Assembly (NCBI GenBank): GCA_018000835.1
Contig: JAGNJD010000017.1
Coordinates: forward strand, 1 to 42,323
Length of the DNA stretch: 42,323 nucleotides
Source: Candidatus Goldiibacteriota bacterium
GTDB lineage: Bacteria > Oederibacteriota > PGYV01 > DSYL01
Reading direction: 5' to 3'
Positions 16,722 through 25,494 of this stretch are shown here, piece by piece. The stretch's first letter is position 1. Each line of letters starts with the position of its first letter. The notes beneath the pieces were generated by a model. That model saw nothing but the letters and a program-made list of their open reading frames with translations. It did no database searches and was not told the origin of the DNA. Position numbers and translations under genes: made by a program.

Positions 16722-19091
16722 ATGCACGATAAAAAATTAAAATTATTTTTTTGTTTTTTTGTTGCTCTGCTTTTTCCCCAATTGGTAATGTCTTATGCCA
16801 TTAATGGACCGGACGTTTATTCTGAAAGCGGGAAACCGGTAAAAATACTGGGCGTTGAGATACCATATTTTTTAATTCTTGACGAAAAACAGCAGGAGCA
16901 CGTCCTGAATGTTTTAAAAGAAACAGATATTAAATATATGAAAATATTATCTTGTTTTAACGGGGAAAGGGAATACTCCTTTCAGCCTTCCCTTGGTAAA
17001 TTTAACGAAAAGATGTTCATAAAACTGGATAAAGCAGTTGCAATGGCGTCAAAATACGGGGTTTGCCTGGTTATATCCCTGGCAGACAACAACGCAACTT
17101 ACGGCGGAAAAGAAGTTTACAAGAACTGGCTTGGCGGTTCCAATGACGATATTTTTTTCAAGGACAGGATAAGCATTGAAAATCACAAAAATTTTATAAA
17201 CAGGATAATTTTAAGGAAAAATACGGTCAGTGGAAAATATTATTATAGTGATTCACAAATTTTTGCATGGGATTTATGCAATGAAATGGAAAATAAAAGC
17301 GATACGGACGGCTCGGTCACGTATTCATGGGTTAATGAGATTTCTTCTTTTATAAAAGAAAAAGATAAAAATCATTTTGTGATGATGAGCAGAAAAAATC
17401 CCGACGTTTCAGAAGGAAAAATAAACGACTATGACGTTGCTTTGATTCCGGACGTTGATTTTATCGGATATACGTCTGATTTGCCCGGCGATATAATAAA
17501 ATATAACGGATTATATTTTGAAAACGTAAACAAACCAGTTGCATTATGTTCAAGTATAAAGCCATCAGACGTTGAACTGACGGCAGATGTGTTTTTTGAG
17601 AATCGCGGTTCGGCTTTTTTCATAAACAATGCAGGGTTTTTTGAATACAAAACGGAATTAACTATTGACCTGGAAGATAAACTTATAAAAGAAAAAATAA
17701 ATAAAATAAGGGGAAAAATGAATTCATTAAAGGGAAACGGAAAACTTGTTTTAAATGGAATTTCAGTAACCCCTGGCGTTAAAAGCGTTAAAATAAGTCT
17801 TAATTTTGATGAGCCGGCAGAAGGAAAAATATTTTACGGCAGGTCTCTGCCGCTAACAATGAAAAAAGAGTTTAGTCCTGATAAAAATGTAAAGATTGAC
17901 ATTGACGGACTGGAAGCAGAAACGAAATATTTATTCGTTGTTAAAGCAAAAACAAAAGACAAAGCATTTGTGAGTAACGTTAAATCATTTACTACGATGA
18001 AGGTAAAAAAACTTGTGTCCATTCCTTTTACAATGAGCAAAAATTTTATCACAGCAAAGGATGGCTCTTTTTTTGACGGAAACAAAAAATACAGATATAT
18101 CGGTGCAAACAATTATTACGTAAGACATGCAGAAAAAAAACTTATTGACGAGATTTTCAGACAGGCGGCAAACGTTGGCATAAAAGTGATAAGGGTAGGT
18201 TCGAACGGAGAGGCGGAAAGCATGGATGCGATTGACAAGAGGGATAAAAATAGATTTTTCAGGATAGGGCCGGATTATTTTAATGAAGATGCATACAAAG
18301 AGTTTGACTACGTCCTTGATTCTGCGGCAAGGCATAACATAAGGATAATCATCCATTTTACGGATAACTGGGAATATTATGGCGGTGTCAGGGTGTATAC
18401 AAAATGGGCAGGACTTACAAATAAAAATCAGTTCTGGATTGACGAAACATGTAAGAAATATTACAAACAAACCATTGACAGTTTTGTAAAAAGAAGAAAT
18501 ACGGTAAACGGTAAATTGTATAAAGACGACCCGGCAATTTTTGCCTATGACCTGATGAACGAACCGAGAAACGAAGATGATCCGACAGGTGTAACTCTTG
18601 CAAAATGGATAGATGAGATGTCTGCCTACGTCAAATCAGTTGACCCGAATCACATGGTAACGACGGGCATGGAGGGGTTCTTTTTAAGAGACGACGGCAC
18701 ACATTATTCAGGCAGTGATTTTGTGTTATGCCATAAACCAAAAAACATTGATTTTTGCACGTTTCACATATATCCGGCAAGCGAATACAACAATTATTCC
18801 ATGAGTACAACCGAATGGCTGATAAAGAAATTTATTGACCAGGCACATAATACTTTAAAGAAACCGGTAGTTATGGAGGAATTTGGAATACCGAACAATA
18901 ATCCTGATTTTCCAAAAGCACAATGGATTGAATTTATGATTGATACGTTTTTTAAATATGGAGGGGATGGAGCAAATTACTGGTTCTTTATAGACCCCAC
19001 TTATCATTTTGGTGACGGTAACGAAATAAACTGGACACAAACGGAATATATGAATATTTTTATAAAGACAGGAAATGTTCTAAATAAATAA
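16722..19091 (+). CDS. Secreted two-domain GH5-type protein: degenerate GH5 - Fn3 - catalytic GH5 (mannanase/endoglucanase-like)
   Basis: This 789-residue protein has a signal peptide (LFFCFFVALLFPQLVMSYA). Residues ~26-320 form a GH5-like barrel that keeps WDLCNE (E188) at the acid/base position but has KPVALCSS (271-278) where the nucleophile Glu belongs. Residues ~345-425 form an Fn3-like domain ending TKYLFVVKAK...VKSFTT. Residues ~440-789 form an apparently intact GH5 with YDLMNEP (acid/base E614), FHIYP (681-685) and KPVVMEEFG (nucleophile E720). The catalytic half resembles beta-mannanases, but specificity is not certain. It is nearly fused to the upstream CBM-barrel gene (3-bp gap), so the two probably act together at the surface. 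Domain one looks like a duplicated copy that became a non-catalytic binding module. Confidence 0.85.
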   Translation: MHDKKLKLFFCFFVALLFPQLVMSYAINGPDVYSESGKPVKILGVEIPYFLILDEKQQEHVLNVLKETDIKYMKILSCFNGEREYSFQPSLGKFNEKMFIKLDKAVAMASKYGVCLVISLADNNATYGGKEVYKNWLGGSNDDIFFKDRISIENHKNFINRIILRKNTVSGKYYYSDSQIFAWDLCNEMENKSDTDGSVTYSWVNEISSFIKEKDKNHFVMMSRKNPDVSEGKINDYDVALIPDVDFIGYTSDLPGDIIKYNGLYFENVNKPVALCSSIKPSDVELTADVFFENRGSAFFINNAGFFEYKTELTIDLEDKLIKEKINKIRGKMNSLKGNGKLVLNGISVTPGVKSVKISLNFDEPAEGKIFYGRSLPLTMKKEFSPDKNVKIDIDGLEAETKYLFVVKAKTKDKAFVSNVKSFTTMKVKKLVSIPFTMSKNFITAKDGSFFDGNKKYRYIGANNYYVRHAEKKLIDEIFRQAANVGIKVIRVGSNGEAESMDAIDKRDKNRFFRIGPDYFNEDAYKEFDYVLDSAARHNIRIIIHFTDNWEYYGGVRVYTKWAGLTNKNQFWIDETCKKYYKQTIDSFVKRRNTVNGKLYKDDPAIFAYDLMNEPRNEDDPTGVTLAKWIDEMSAYVKSVDPNHMVTTGMEGFFLRDDGTHYSGSDFVLCHKPKNIDFCTFHIYPASEYNNYSMSTTEWLIKKFIDQAHNTLKKPVVMEEFGIPNNNPDFPKAQWIEFMIDTFFKYGGDGANYWFFIDPTYHFGDGNEINWTQTEYMNIFIKTGNVLNK

Positions 19092-19132
19092 GAAATTTTG
19101 TAAAAAGTAAAATTAAAAAAATGGAGGATAAA

Positions 19133-19789
19133 ATGAAAAAGGTAATTTTTCTTATTGTAATTTTAATGATGATAATCGTAAATTGCGGGAAAATAAAATC
19201 CCTGCCGTCTTACGTCCTTGAATTATCACCGGGAGGACAGGATGATTCAGATTTCCCTTTTGAAACATCCACTCATAATTTTAGTAATACTACAATAAGT
19301 GACAACATGGCATTTTTTTCAATTGGATTGTCAAATGACAGGTTTTATAAAGGGAAGAGTTGTTTAAAGGTGAATTGCAATTTTTCAGGACAGGAAAATT
19401 ACAGGGGCGGGGCGATTACGCAAAGTAATACGACAATAGAAATGGCAGGAAAAACGCTGAAAGCATACGTATGGGTCCCGGCAGGGATGTTTGACGGTAA
19501 TAATCCTTATGGTGCTACGTTTTTTATCCTGACCTCAGGTAATTATCACTGGTACCAGAGCGACTGGCAGAATCTGACACTGCCTCCTGAAAGCGTGGCA
19601 GGCGTCTGGAATGAGATTAAATTTGAAGTGGATAAAATGAAATACAATGATAACGGAACAAGCAAAACGTATATTGAAATGGGGGATGACATCAACAAGC
19701 AATGGCAATGGGGACTAAAAATCGGGATGGGTGATAATTCAACAACCTTTAACGGAGACATATACATTGATTCCATATCAATTGAATGA
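19133..19789 (+). CDS. Lipoprotein with CBM-like beta-sandwich domain
   Basis: This 218-residue protein has a lipoprotein signal (IVILMMIIVNC, lipidated C18). A single beta-rich domain follows with an aromatic-rich surface (YHWYQSDW, KQWQWGLKIG) and a final GDIYIDSISIE strand. That closing strand resembles those of the CBM-like modules two genes upstream. Start: ATG 19133 follows GGAGG at 19123-19127; an in-frame ATG at 19121 includes that ribosome site and is unlikely. The gene sits 41 bp after the GH5 gene and 6 bp before the MBL gene, so it belongs to the same operon. A role in glycan capture at a membrane surface is inferred. Confidence 0.75.
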   Translation: MKKVIFLIVILMMIIVNCGKIKSLPSYVLELSPGGQDDSDFPFETSTHNFSNTTISDNMAFFSIGLSNDRFYKGKSCLKVNCNFSGQENYRGGAITQSNTTIEMAGKTLKAYVWVPAGMFDGNNPYGATFFILTSGNYHWYQSDWQNLTLPPESVAGVWNEIKFEVDKMKYNDNGTSKTYIEMGDDINKQWQWGLKIGMGDNSTTFNGDIYIDSISIE

Positions 19790-19795
19790 ATTTTA

Positions 19796-20392
19796 ATGGA
19801 AATAATCCATTTTACTACCGAAGATTTTGGGGAGAATACGTATTTTTTAATAAATAACGGTGAACTTGTAATAATTGACCCCGGCATAAACGCTGAATTG
19901 TTAAAATCGGAAATTTCAAAAAGAAATTTAAAAATAAAATACGTATTACTTACGCATGGTCATTATGACCATATTTTATCTGCACCATATTTAAATGCAG
20001 TTTTATGTGCACATGAAGACGAAAAAATATTAATTGAAGATGCCGAATTGAATTTGTCGGTTTATGCAACAAATAAAAAAATAATCCTAAAAAACGTTAA
20101 ATATTTTTCAGGAGAAAATTATGAAATTGAAAATTTTGAAATTTTTCATACGCCCGGTCATACGGCCGGCAGCGTAATAATAAAAACCGGGAATAATTTA
20201 TTTACCGGGGATACCTTGTTTTATGATACGGTCGGAAGAACTGATTTGCCAACCGGTGATGCGGTTAAATTACGGGAAAGTTTAAAAATATTCAAAAATT
20301 TTGACAAAAAAACCGTGTGTTATCCCGGGCATGGTAATTCATTTCTGCTATCGGATGCGTTCAGATACAATTATTTTTTATCTCGCACGTAA
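19796..20392 (+). CDS. MBL-fold metallo-hydrolase (glyoxalase II-like)
   Basis: This 198-residue protein carries all metal-binding motifs of the glyoxalase II branch. They are HGHYDH at 54-59, HTPGHTAGS with H122, GDTLFYDTVGRTDLP with D139, and YPGHG with H179. There is no signal peptide, so it is cytoplasmic. It lacks the long C-terminal domain of true glyoxalase II, and fits the generic 'YcbL-like' hydrolases. Its start lies only 6 bp past the lipoprotein stop. A link to sugar catabolism, such as removal of reactive by-products, is only positional. Confidence 0.88.
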   Translation: MEIIHFTTEDFGENTYFLINNGELVIIDPGINAELLKSEISKRNLKIKYVLLTHGHYDHILSAPYLNAVLCAHEDEKILIEDAELNLSVYATNKKIILKNVKYFSGENYEIENFEIFHTPGHTAGSVIIKTGNNLFTGDTLFYDTVGRTDLPTGDAVKLRESLKIFKNFDKKTVCYPGHGNSFLLSDAFRYNYFLSRT

Positions 20393-20537
20393 AATATTCA
20401 CTTTTTATTTGATGTTTAATCAAATATCTGATATCTACCAAATCAAAAACTTTATAAAGGTATAATTTGAAAATGATTATATGAAATCTATTTTTACGGA
20501 CTAGAGTGAGATATATGACATGTTTCAGAGTTTGTTA

Positions 20538-20566
20538 TTGTAAAACCTTATCTGTTTTATTATAAT
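20538..20566 (+). promoter_or_regulatory. Sigma70-type promoter of glnN
   Basis: TTGTAA (20538-20543) and a perfect TATAAT (20561-20566) are separated by 17 bp. They lie upstream of an AAAAGGAG ribosome site and the ATG at 20599. The rest of the 206-bp gap holds no gene. Confidence 0.6.
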
Positions 20567-20598
20567 ATTTTATAATTTTATAAAAGGAGATTGAAGTT

Positions 20599-22731
20599 AT
20601 GAAAAAGAAACCAGGAAAAATAAAAAATAATAAAAGTAAAATAGAAAAAATTTTTGGTATTAATGTATTTTCTTATAAAGAGATGAAGAAACGTCTTTCT
20701 CCTTCCGTATATAATCAGTTCAGAAAAATAATACAGGAAGGTGGGGAACTTACCCATTCTTTGGCAAATGAAATTGCAGCGGCTATGAAAGAATGGGCAA
20801 TTGAAAAGGGAGCAACTCATTATACCCACTGGTTTCAGCCCCTTACAGGTTCCACGGCTGAAAAGCACGATTCATTTTTAATGCCGGACGGTGAAGGCGG
20901 CATAATACTCGAATTTTCAGGCAGGAATCTTATAAAAGGCGAGCCGGATGCATCTTCATTGCCTAATGGTGGATTACGCAGTACTTTTGAAGCCCGCGGA
21001 TATACTGCATGGGATTGTACAACGCCGGCATTCTTAAAAGAGGATGCAGAAGGCGGAGTTACCCTGTGCATACCTACGGTATTTTATTCGTTTACAGGAG
21101 AGGCGCTTGATAAAAAAATACCGTTGCTGCGTTCAATCAATGCCGTTTCAGAACAATCAGTCAGATTACTTAAAGCACTTGGAAACAAAAACGTAAAACG
21201 TGTAATACCAACCGTCGGACCTGAGCAGGAATATTTTTTGATTGAAAAGGAATATTATCTGAAACGGATTGATTTAATGTTATGCGGCAGGACTTTGTTT
21301 GGTGCACCACCGCCAAAAGGGCAGGAACTTGAGGATCATTATTATGCACCGATAAAAGACAGAGTAGTAAAATTTATGTCCGACCTTGACGAAGAATTAT
21401 GGAAAGTTGGTATTGTATCAAAGACAAGACATAACGAAGCCTCGCCGGCTCAGTTTGAGGTTGCGCCGTATTATAGTCACGTAAACATAGGGACTGACCA
21501 TAATCAGTTACTGATGGAAATCATACAAAAGGTAGCATTAAGACACGGCCTTGCATGTTTGTTACACGAAAAACCTTTTGTCGGCGTTAACGGGTCTGGC
21601 AAACACAACAACTGGTCATTGATGACAAACGATGGAATAAATCTTCTTGACCCAGGTGATACCCCTGAAAAAAACGTCCGTTTTTTGTTATTTTTAAGTG
21701 CATTGATAACGGCAATAGACAGACATGCAGACATTTTACGGGCATCTTGTGCAACGTCCGGAAATGATCACAGACTCGGAGCGAACGAAGCACCTCCTGC
21801 CATAATTTCCATTTTTTTAGGCGATGAACTAACGGACTTACTTAATAAAATTGCAAAAGGGGAAAAGTATACCAGAAAAGATAAAATTTTTTTAAAGGTC
21901 GGCGTCGATACCCTGCCACCCCTGCCCAAAGACAATACGGACAGAAACAGGACTTCACCTTTTGCCTTTACCGGGAATAAATTTGAATTCAGGATGGTTG
22001 GTTCATCAATGTCAATCGCTGACCCGAACGTTGTTTTAAACACCATAGTTGCCGAATCACTTGACGAAATTTCTTCAAGAATAGAAAAAGCAAAAAACGT
22101 AAATGAAGAAACCGTTCAGATAATAAAAGAAGTAATGGAAGAACACGGCAGAATAATATTTAACGGAAATAATTATTCCGGAGATTGGATAAAAGAAGCA
22201 GAGCAGAGAAATTTATTTAACGTAAATAATACCGTTGATGCACATAAATACATGATAACACAAAAGTCGGAAAATCTTTTTGAAAAATACGAAATTTTAT
22301 CAAAAGAAGAGCTGCATTCCAGATTTGAAATTTACGTTGAACAATATTCCAAACAATTATGCATAGAGGCAAAAACAGCCATCGGAATGGTAAAAAGGCA
22401 ATATTTACCTGCAACCATAAAATACATTGACGTCTTATCAGACGTTATCGTAAAAATAAATGAATGCAAAACAGATTCTTCTGCATTGGTAAATCTGTTA
22501 AATAAATTATTAAAACTGTTTAACTCTGCAAACGTTAAACTGGAAGAACTGGAAAATGAACTAAATGAAGCAATAACAATGTCCGATATAATCAAAAAAG
22601 CAGAAACGTTTAGAGACCAGGTTTTTACTAAAATGACTGATTTAAGACAGGACATAGATGAAATTGAAACCCTCGTTCCTTCTGATATATGGCCAACCCC
22701 AACTTATTCAGACATGTTATATAAATTGTAG
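20599..22731 (+). CDS. glnN: Glutamine synthetase type III
   Basis: This 710-residue enzyme has the length of GSIII, against about 470 for GSI. It shows the family motifs THWFQPLTGSTAEKHDSF, VGPEQEYFLI, KTRHNEASPAQFEVAPYYSH (~275-294), VNGSGKHNNWSL (~332-343) and NDHRLGANEAPPAI. It condenses ammonia and glutamate with ATP in the cytoplasm. The C-terminal ~150 residues form the GSIII-specific helical extension. A monocistronic unit is likely: it has its own promoter, and the next gene has one too. No other nitrogen genes are adjacent. Confidence 0.96.
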   Translation: MKKKPGKIKNNKSKIEKIFGINVFSYKEMKKRLSPSVYNQFRKIIQEGGELTHSLANEIAAAMKEWAIEKGATHYTHWFQPLTGSTAEKHDSFLMPDGEGGIILEFSGRNLIKGEPDASSLPNGGLRSTFEARGYTAWDCTTPAFLKEDAEGGVTLCIPTVFYSFTGEALDKKIPLLRSINAVSEQSVRLLKALGNKNVKRVIPTVGPEQEYFLIEKEYYLKRIDLMLCGRTLFGAPPPKGQELEDHYYAPIKDRVVKFMSDLDEELWKVGIVSKTRHNEASPAQFEVAPYYSHVNIGTDHNQLLMEIIQKVALRHGLACLLHEKPFVGVNGSGKHNNWSLMTNDGINLLDPGDTPEKNVRFLLFLSALITAIDRHADILRASCATSGNDHRLGANEAPPAIISIFLGDELTDLLNKIAKGEKYTRKDKIFLKVGVDTLPPLPKDNTDRNRTSPFAFTGNKFEFRMVGSSMSIADPNVVLNTIVAESLDEISSRIEKAKNVNEETVQIIKEVMEEHGRIIFNGNNYSGDWIKEAEQRNLFNVNNTVDAHKYMITQKSENLFEKYEILSKEELHSRFEIYVEQYSKQLCIEAKTAIGMVKRQYLPATIKYIDVLSDVIVKINECKTDSSALVNLLNKLLKLFNSANVKLEELENELNEAITMSDIIKKAETFRDQVFTKMTDLRQDIDEIETLVPSDIWPTPTYSDMLYKL

Positions 22732-22784
22732 TAACTATTTTGTCAATTTATAGCATATCTTTTATTAAACCCATCAAAATTCTC

Positions 22785-22813
22785 TTGACTTTTGTTAAAT
22801 AAATTGTTATATT
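22785..22813 (+). promoter_or_regulatory. Sigma70-type promoter of the small-paralog/GH5 unit
   Basis: TTGACT (22785-22790) and TATATT (22808-22813) are separated by exactly 17 bp, about 46 bp upstream of the first small gene. Confidence 0.65.
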
Positions 22814-22821
22814 TTTAACAA
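22792..22821. promoter_or_regulatory. Operator-like TTGTTA repeats overlapping the promoter
   Basis: TTGTTA occurs at 22792-22797 and again at 22804-22809. The second copy pairs with an inverted TAACAA at 22816-22821 (TTGTTA-N6-TAACAA). The inverted repeat covers the -10 element and the direct repeat lies in the -35/-10 spacer, the usual place for a repressor site. Confidence 0.5.
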
Positions 22822-22858
22822 ATACATAATATGTGAAAACAATTAAAGTGAGGTTGAT

Positions 22859-23161
22859 ATGGACGCTGATTATTTACTTGAAATTATAGAAACGTGGCGT
22901 GATATTTATGAAAGCATAAGTATATCCGTTGATAAGGAAAGGTCAAAAGAAGATGAGGAATTTCATAAAAAATGGAACATAGGAATGTTAAAAGTTATTG
23001 CAGTTTTGGATATAATAGATGACATTGCCTGTTCACCGGTAGAAAAACATTTAGTTAAAGCAATACACGAAGCAAAACAAAAGGACATAAAAAATCTTGA
23101 CGACATTTATGTTCTTCTTGGACAAGTAGAAGATTATTTAAAAAAAACAAGGACACAATGA
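22859..23161 (+). CDS. Small helical protein of unknown family, paralog 1
   Basis: This 100-residue soluble, probably all-helical protein has no signal peptide or membrane segment. It shares a pattern with the next two genes: an opening IIETW..IY, a middle MLKVIAVL..IDD, then VEKHL and a closing DDIYVLLGQVEDYLKK. GTGAGG lies just before the ATG. Members are ~95-100 residues and in tandem, so a common complex or divergent regulatory subunits are possible. I do not recognise the family and assign no function. Confidence 0.8.
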   Translation: MDADYLLEIIETWRDIYESISISVDKERSKEDEEFHKKWNIGMLKVIAVLDIIDDIACSPVEKHLVKAIHEAKQKDIKNLDDIYVLLGQVEDYLKKTRTQ

Positions 23162-23164
23162 TAA

Positions 23165-23464
23165 ATGGCAAATAAAATTCTGGTTATAGGACCAAAATAT
23201 AATTTGAAAAAGAGTGACATGACAGACGTTATAGAAACTTGGATTGACATGTATAATTCAATTGGAAAAACAAAAAACAAACCGTCAATGATAAGAGGTT
23301 TGTTAAGGGTTGCTTCCGGTTTATACGTTCCCGGGGATTGTAAAATACGGCATGTTAAGGTGATAATTTTAATGGCTGCAACGCTTGCAAAGAAAGGTAA
23401 CGAAGATGATATTGATGAGGTGTTTTCTTTATTAAACGAAGCATTACGGATATTAAAATCATAA
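23165..23464 (+). CDS. Small helical protein of unknown family, paralog 2
   Basis: This 99-residue protein has a 15-residue N-terminal extension (MANKILVIGPKYNLK) before the shared domain. The domain reads VIETWIDMY, then LLRVASGLYVPGD, then DIDEVFSLLNEALRILK. It lacks the EK(H/N)L element of its neighbours and is the most diverged of the three. The start lies 3 bp after the preceding stop, without a good Shine-Dalgarno, so translation is probably coupled. Confidence 0.78.
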   Translation: MANKILVIGPKYNLKKSDMTDVIETWIDMYNSIGKTKNKPSMIRGLLRVASGLYVPGDCKIRHVKVIILMAATLAKKGNEDDIDEVFSLLNEALRILKS

Positions 23465-23481
23465 AAATATCTGGTGACGAA

Positions 23482-23769
23482 ATGGATACCCAGGATGTCG
23501 TTGAAATAATAAAAATGTGGAATAATTTTTATGTTGAAATGCAGAAAAGTAACGGGAACGTATCACCTGAAGATTTAAAAAAATGGAAAGAAAGCATGCT
23601 TAAGATAGCATCATTGATAACAATACCTGATTCCGTCAGGGCTACTTCTGCTGAAAAAAATTTGCAGGTAGTAATTGAAATTACACAAACGAGAGATGAA
23701 AACAAACTGGAAGAAATATATAAATTGTTATCCGAGGTGGAAAATTTTTTCAAAGACGCGTTTGTATAA
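23482..23769 (+). CDS. Small helical protein of unknown family, paralog 3
   Basis: This 95-residue protein shows the shared pattern clearly: VEIIKMWNNFY, SMLKIASLITIPDS, AEKNLQVVIEI and LEEIYKLLSEVENFFK. It starts 17 bp after paralog 2 and ends 5 bp before the cytoplasmic GH5 gene. That spacing suggests one transcript for all four genes. Function unknown. Confidence 0.78.
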   Translation: MDTQDVVEIIKMWNNFYVEMQKSNGNVSPEDLKKWKESMLKIASLITIPDSVRATSAEKNLQVVIEITQTRDENKLEEIYKLLSEVENFFKDAFV

Positions 23770-23774
23770 ATCAG

Positions 23775-24698
23775 ATGAAAAATTATATTCCTGAACGTTT
23801 ATGCGTTTCTGGTAAAAAAATAAAAACAGAAAGTGATAAAGAAATAATTTTAAGGGGGGTTTCAATAGCAGATCCGCAGGCGCTTAATAATTATGTTCGC
23901 GGCAGATTTTTAAGTTTAAGCCGGATAATGGAAATAGCAGTAAAGCAATGGAATGTAAACGTAATAAGATTACCGGTTCATCCTTATGGCATAGATGACC
24001 AGAAAGGATGGATAGCAAATCCCCATGATTACTTAAATAACGACCTTAATGCAGCCATAAAAAAATCAATTGATCTCGGCATATATCTGATAATTGATTT
24101 ACATCTGATTTGTGATTATGATTCTGATGACACGGATAAACTTGTAACATCTTTCTGGTCTAATGTTGCCACCGTTTATAAGGATTGTTCAAACGTTATT
24201 TTTGAATTGTTTAACGAGCCACTTTCTCCGGATAACTGGGATAAATGGAGGGATACTGCGTCTCCATGGATTGAGTCAATAAGAAAAATTTGTCCGGATA
24301 AAATAATTTTAGCGGGCGGTCCACGCTGGTGCCAGAATATGTCCGGTGCCGTGAAAAATCCAATCCCTTTTGAAAACATAATTTATTCTGCACATTGTTA
24401 CCCCTATCATTTAAAAAATTTTGAAAGAAACTGGGGGGATTTGATTGAAAAATATCCTGTTTTTTTCACTGAATGGGGATATGAAAACCCGGGTAAAATT
24501 CCATGGCAGGGAACGACGGATGGTTTTGGCATGCCTTTTAAAAATATTATTGAAAAAAATAAATTGTCATGGTGCGCATGGTGCTTTGATTCCGACTGGC
24601 CACCCAGAATTTTCAACAGAAAATGGGAAATCCCGGATGACAGACAGAATTACATGGGATATTTTACAAGGGAATGGCTGAAGGAAAATAAAAAATAA
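23775..24698 (+). CDS. Cytoplasmic GH5-family glycoside hydrolase (cellulase-like)
   Basis: This 307-residue GH5 (cellulase superfamily) enzyme shows VIRLPVHPYG (63-72), IDLHLICDY (107-115), FELFNEP with acid/base E148, SAHCYPYH (205-212) and FFTEWGY with nucleophile E233. Both catalytic glutamates are present. There is no signal peptide: the protein begins MKNYIPERLCVSGKKIK. It therefore probably acts on imported oligosaccharides in the cytoplasm, unlike the secreted double GH5 of 16722-19091. It is the last gene of the small-paralog unit. Exact specificity is unknown. Confidence 0.9.
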   Translation: MKNYIPERLCVSGKKIKTESDKEIILRGVSIADPQALNNYVRGRFLSLSRIMEIAVKQWNVNVIRLPVHPYGIDDQKGWIANPHDYLNNDLNAAIKKSIDLGIYLIIDLHLICDYDSDDTDKLVTSFWSNVATVYKDCSNVIFELFNEPLSPDNWDKWRDTASPWIESIRKICPDKIILAGGPRWCQNMSGAVKNPIPFENIIYSAHCYPYHLKNFERNWGDLIEKYPVFFTEWGYENPGKIPWQGTTDGFGMPFKNIIEKNKLSWCAWCFDSDWPPRIFNRKWEIPDDRQNYMGYFTREWLKENKK

Positions 24699-24712
24699 AT
24701 AAGGCAAATGGC

Positions 24713-24747
24713 AAGTGCCAAGTGCCAAGTGCCAAGTGCCAAGTGCT
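24713..24747 (+). repeat. 7-bp tandem repeat (AAGTGCC)n
   Basis: About five tandem copies of AAGTGCC lie just after the GH5 stop. The remaining ~310 bp before the next gene is AT-rich and holds no ORF; a degenerate CATTCCCGGG palindrome lies near 24783-24795. Confidence 0.85.
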
Positions 24748-24988
24748 GTATGATATATAATTCCCAATCAATATTTTTAATTTGTCATTCCCGGGAGATG
24801 TGGGATCCGGTTTTTATACATTATTATTAAGGGTTTGAATTAAAAACCATGTCTGTAAAAGTATTCTTTAATTATTTTCTGCAATTATATTTGAAAAAAA
24901 TATAATAAAAATTACTTTTTTAATATCAATAACTATACCTGGCCCATAAAACAAAATTAACATTGATTAGCATTAAAAAAATTTTACA

Positions 24989-25017
24989 TTGACATACTAT
25001 ATATTTTATATTATGAT
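24989..25017 (+). promoter_or_regulatory. Sigma70-type promoter of the nuclease gene
   Basis: TTGACA (24989-24994) and TATGAT (25012-25017) are separated by 17 bp, about 43 bp upstream of the ATG at 25060. Confidence 0.7.
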
Positions 25018-25059
25018 AAACAAAATGGCATACAAATCTTATTAAAAAGGAGGGATTCA

Positions 25060-25464
25060 ATGCCTAAAAAATATCCAAAACAAGTTGTTGGTAATGCCGG
25101 ATTATTTTATGTTTCTTACGAATTATCAAAACGGGGATGGAATGTTCTACCCACTTCAAGAAATACAAGGGGAATTGATATTATTATTTTTAGTCAGGAT
25201 GGAAAGGAAAAAAAATCAATTCAAGTAAAATCATTAAGTAAAAGTAATCCTGTTCCATTTGGTAATAATATTAAGAATTTATATGCAGATTATTTAATAA
25301 TATGCAGAAATGTTTTAGATTCACCTGTGTTATTTATAGCAGAAATGGGAAAAATTCGTAAAGTCATTAAAGTAAATATTAAACATAAAAGAAGTTATTG
25401 GTTGCAACCAAATGATTATGAAAATTTTAAAGATAAATGGAAAACAATAGGGAATGGAATATAA
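25060..25464 (+). CDS. PD-(D/E)XK nuclease-like protein
   Basis: This 134-residue protein has the nuclease core in order: a helix with E21 in YELSKRGWNVLPTSRNTRG, then GID (D40) IIIF, then SIQVKS (Q55, K57). This E...D...QxK layout matches small PD-(D/E)XK endonuclease-fold proteins such as intron-associated or restriction-like ones. The first gene of the AT-richer island, it has its own promoter and AGGAGG, and is separated from the toxin-antitoxin promoter by only ~30 bp. A defence role is inferred from context; a stand-alone DNA repair or decayed restriction function is possible. Confidence 0.7.
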   Translation: MPKKYPKQVVGNAGLFYVSYELSKRGWNVLPTSRNTRGIDIIIFSQDGKEKKSIQVKSLSKSNPVPFGNNIKNLYADYLIICRNVLDSPVLFIAEMGKIRKVIKVNIKHKRSYWLQPNDYENFKDKWKTIGNGI

Positions 25465-25494
25465 CAATTATTTTATAATAACAACAAATATTAT

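Noticed and set aside
20393..20420. ATTTGAT/ATCAAAT inverted repeat after the MBL gene as a terminator
   Set aside because: The stem is only 7 AT pairs and no clear T-tract follows, so I do not claim termination.
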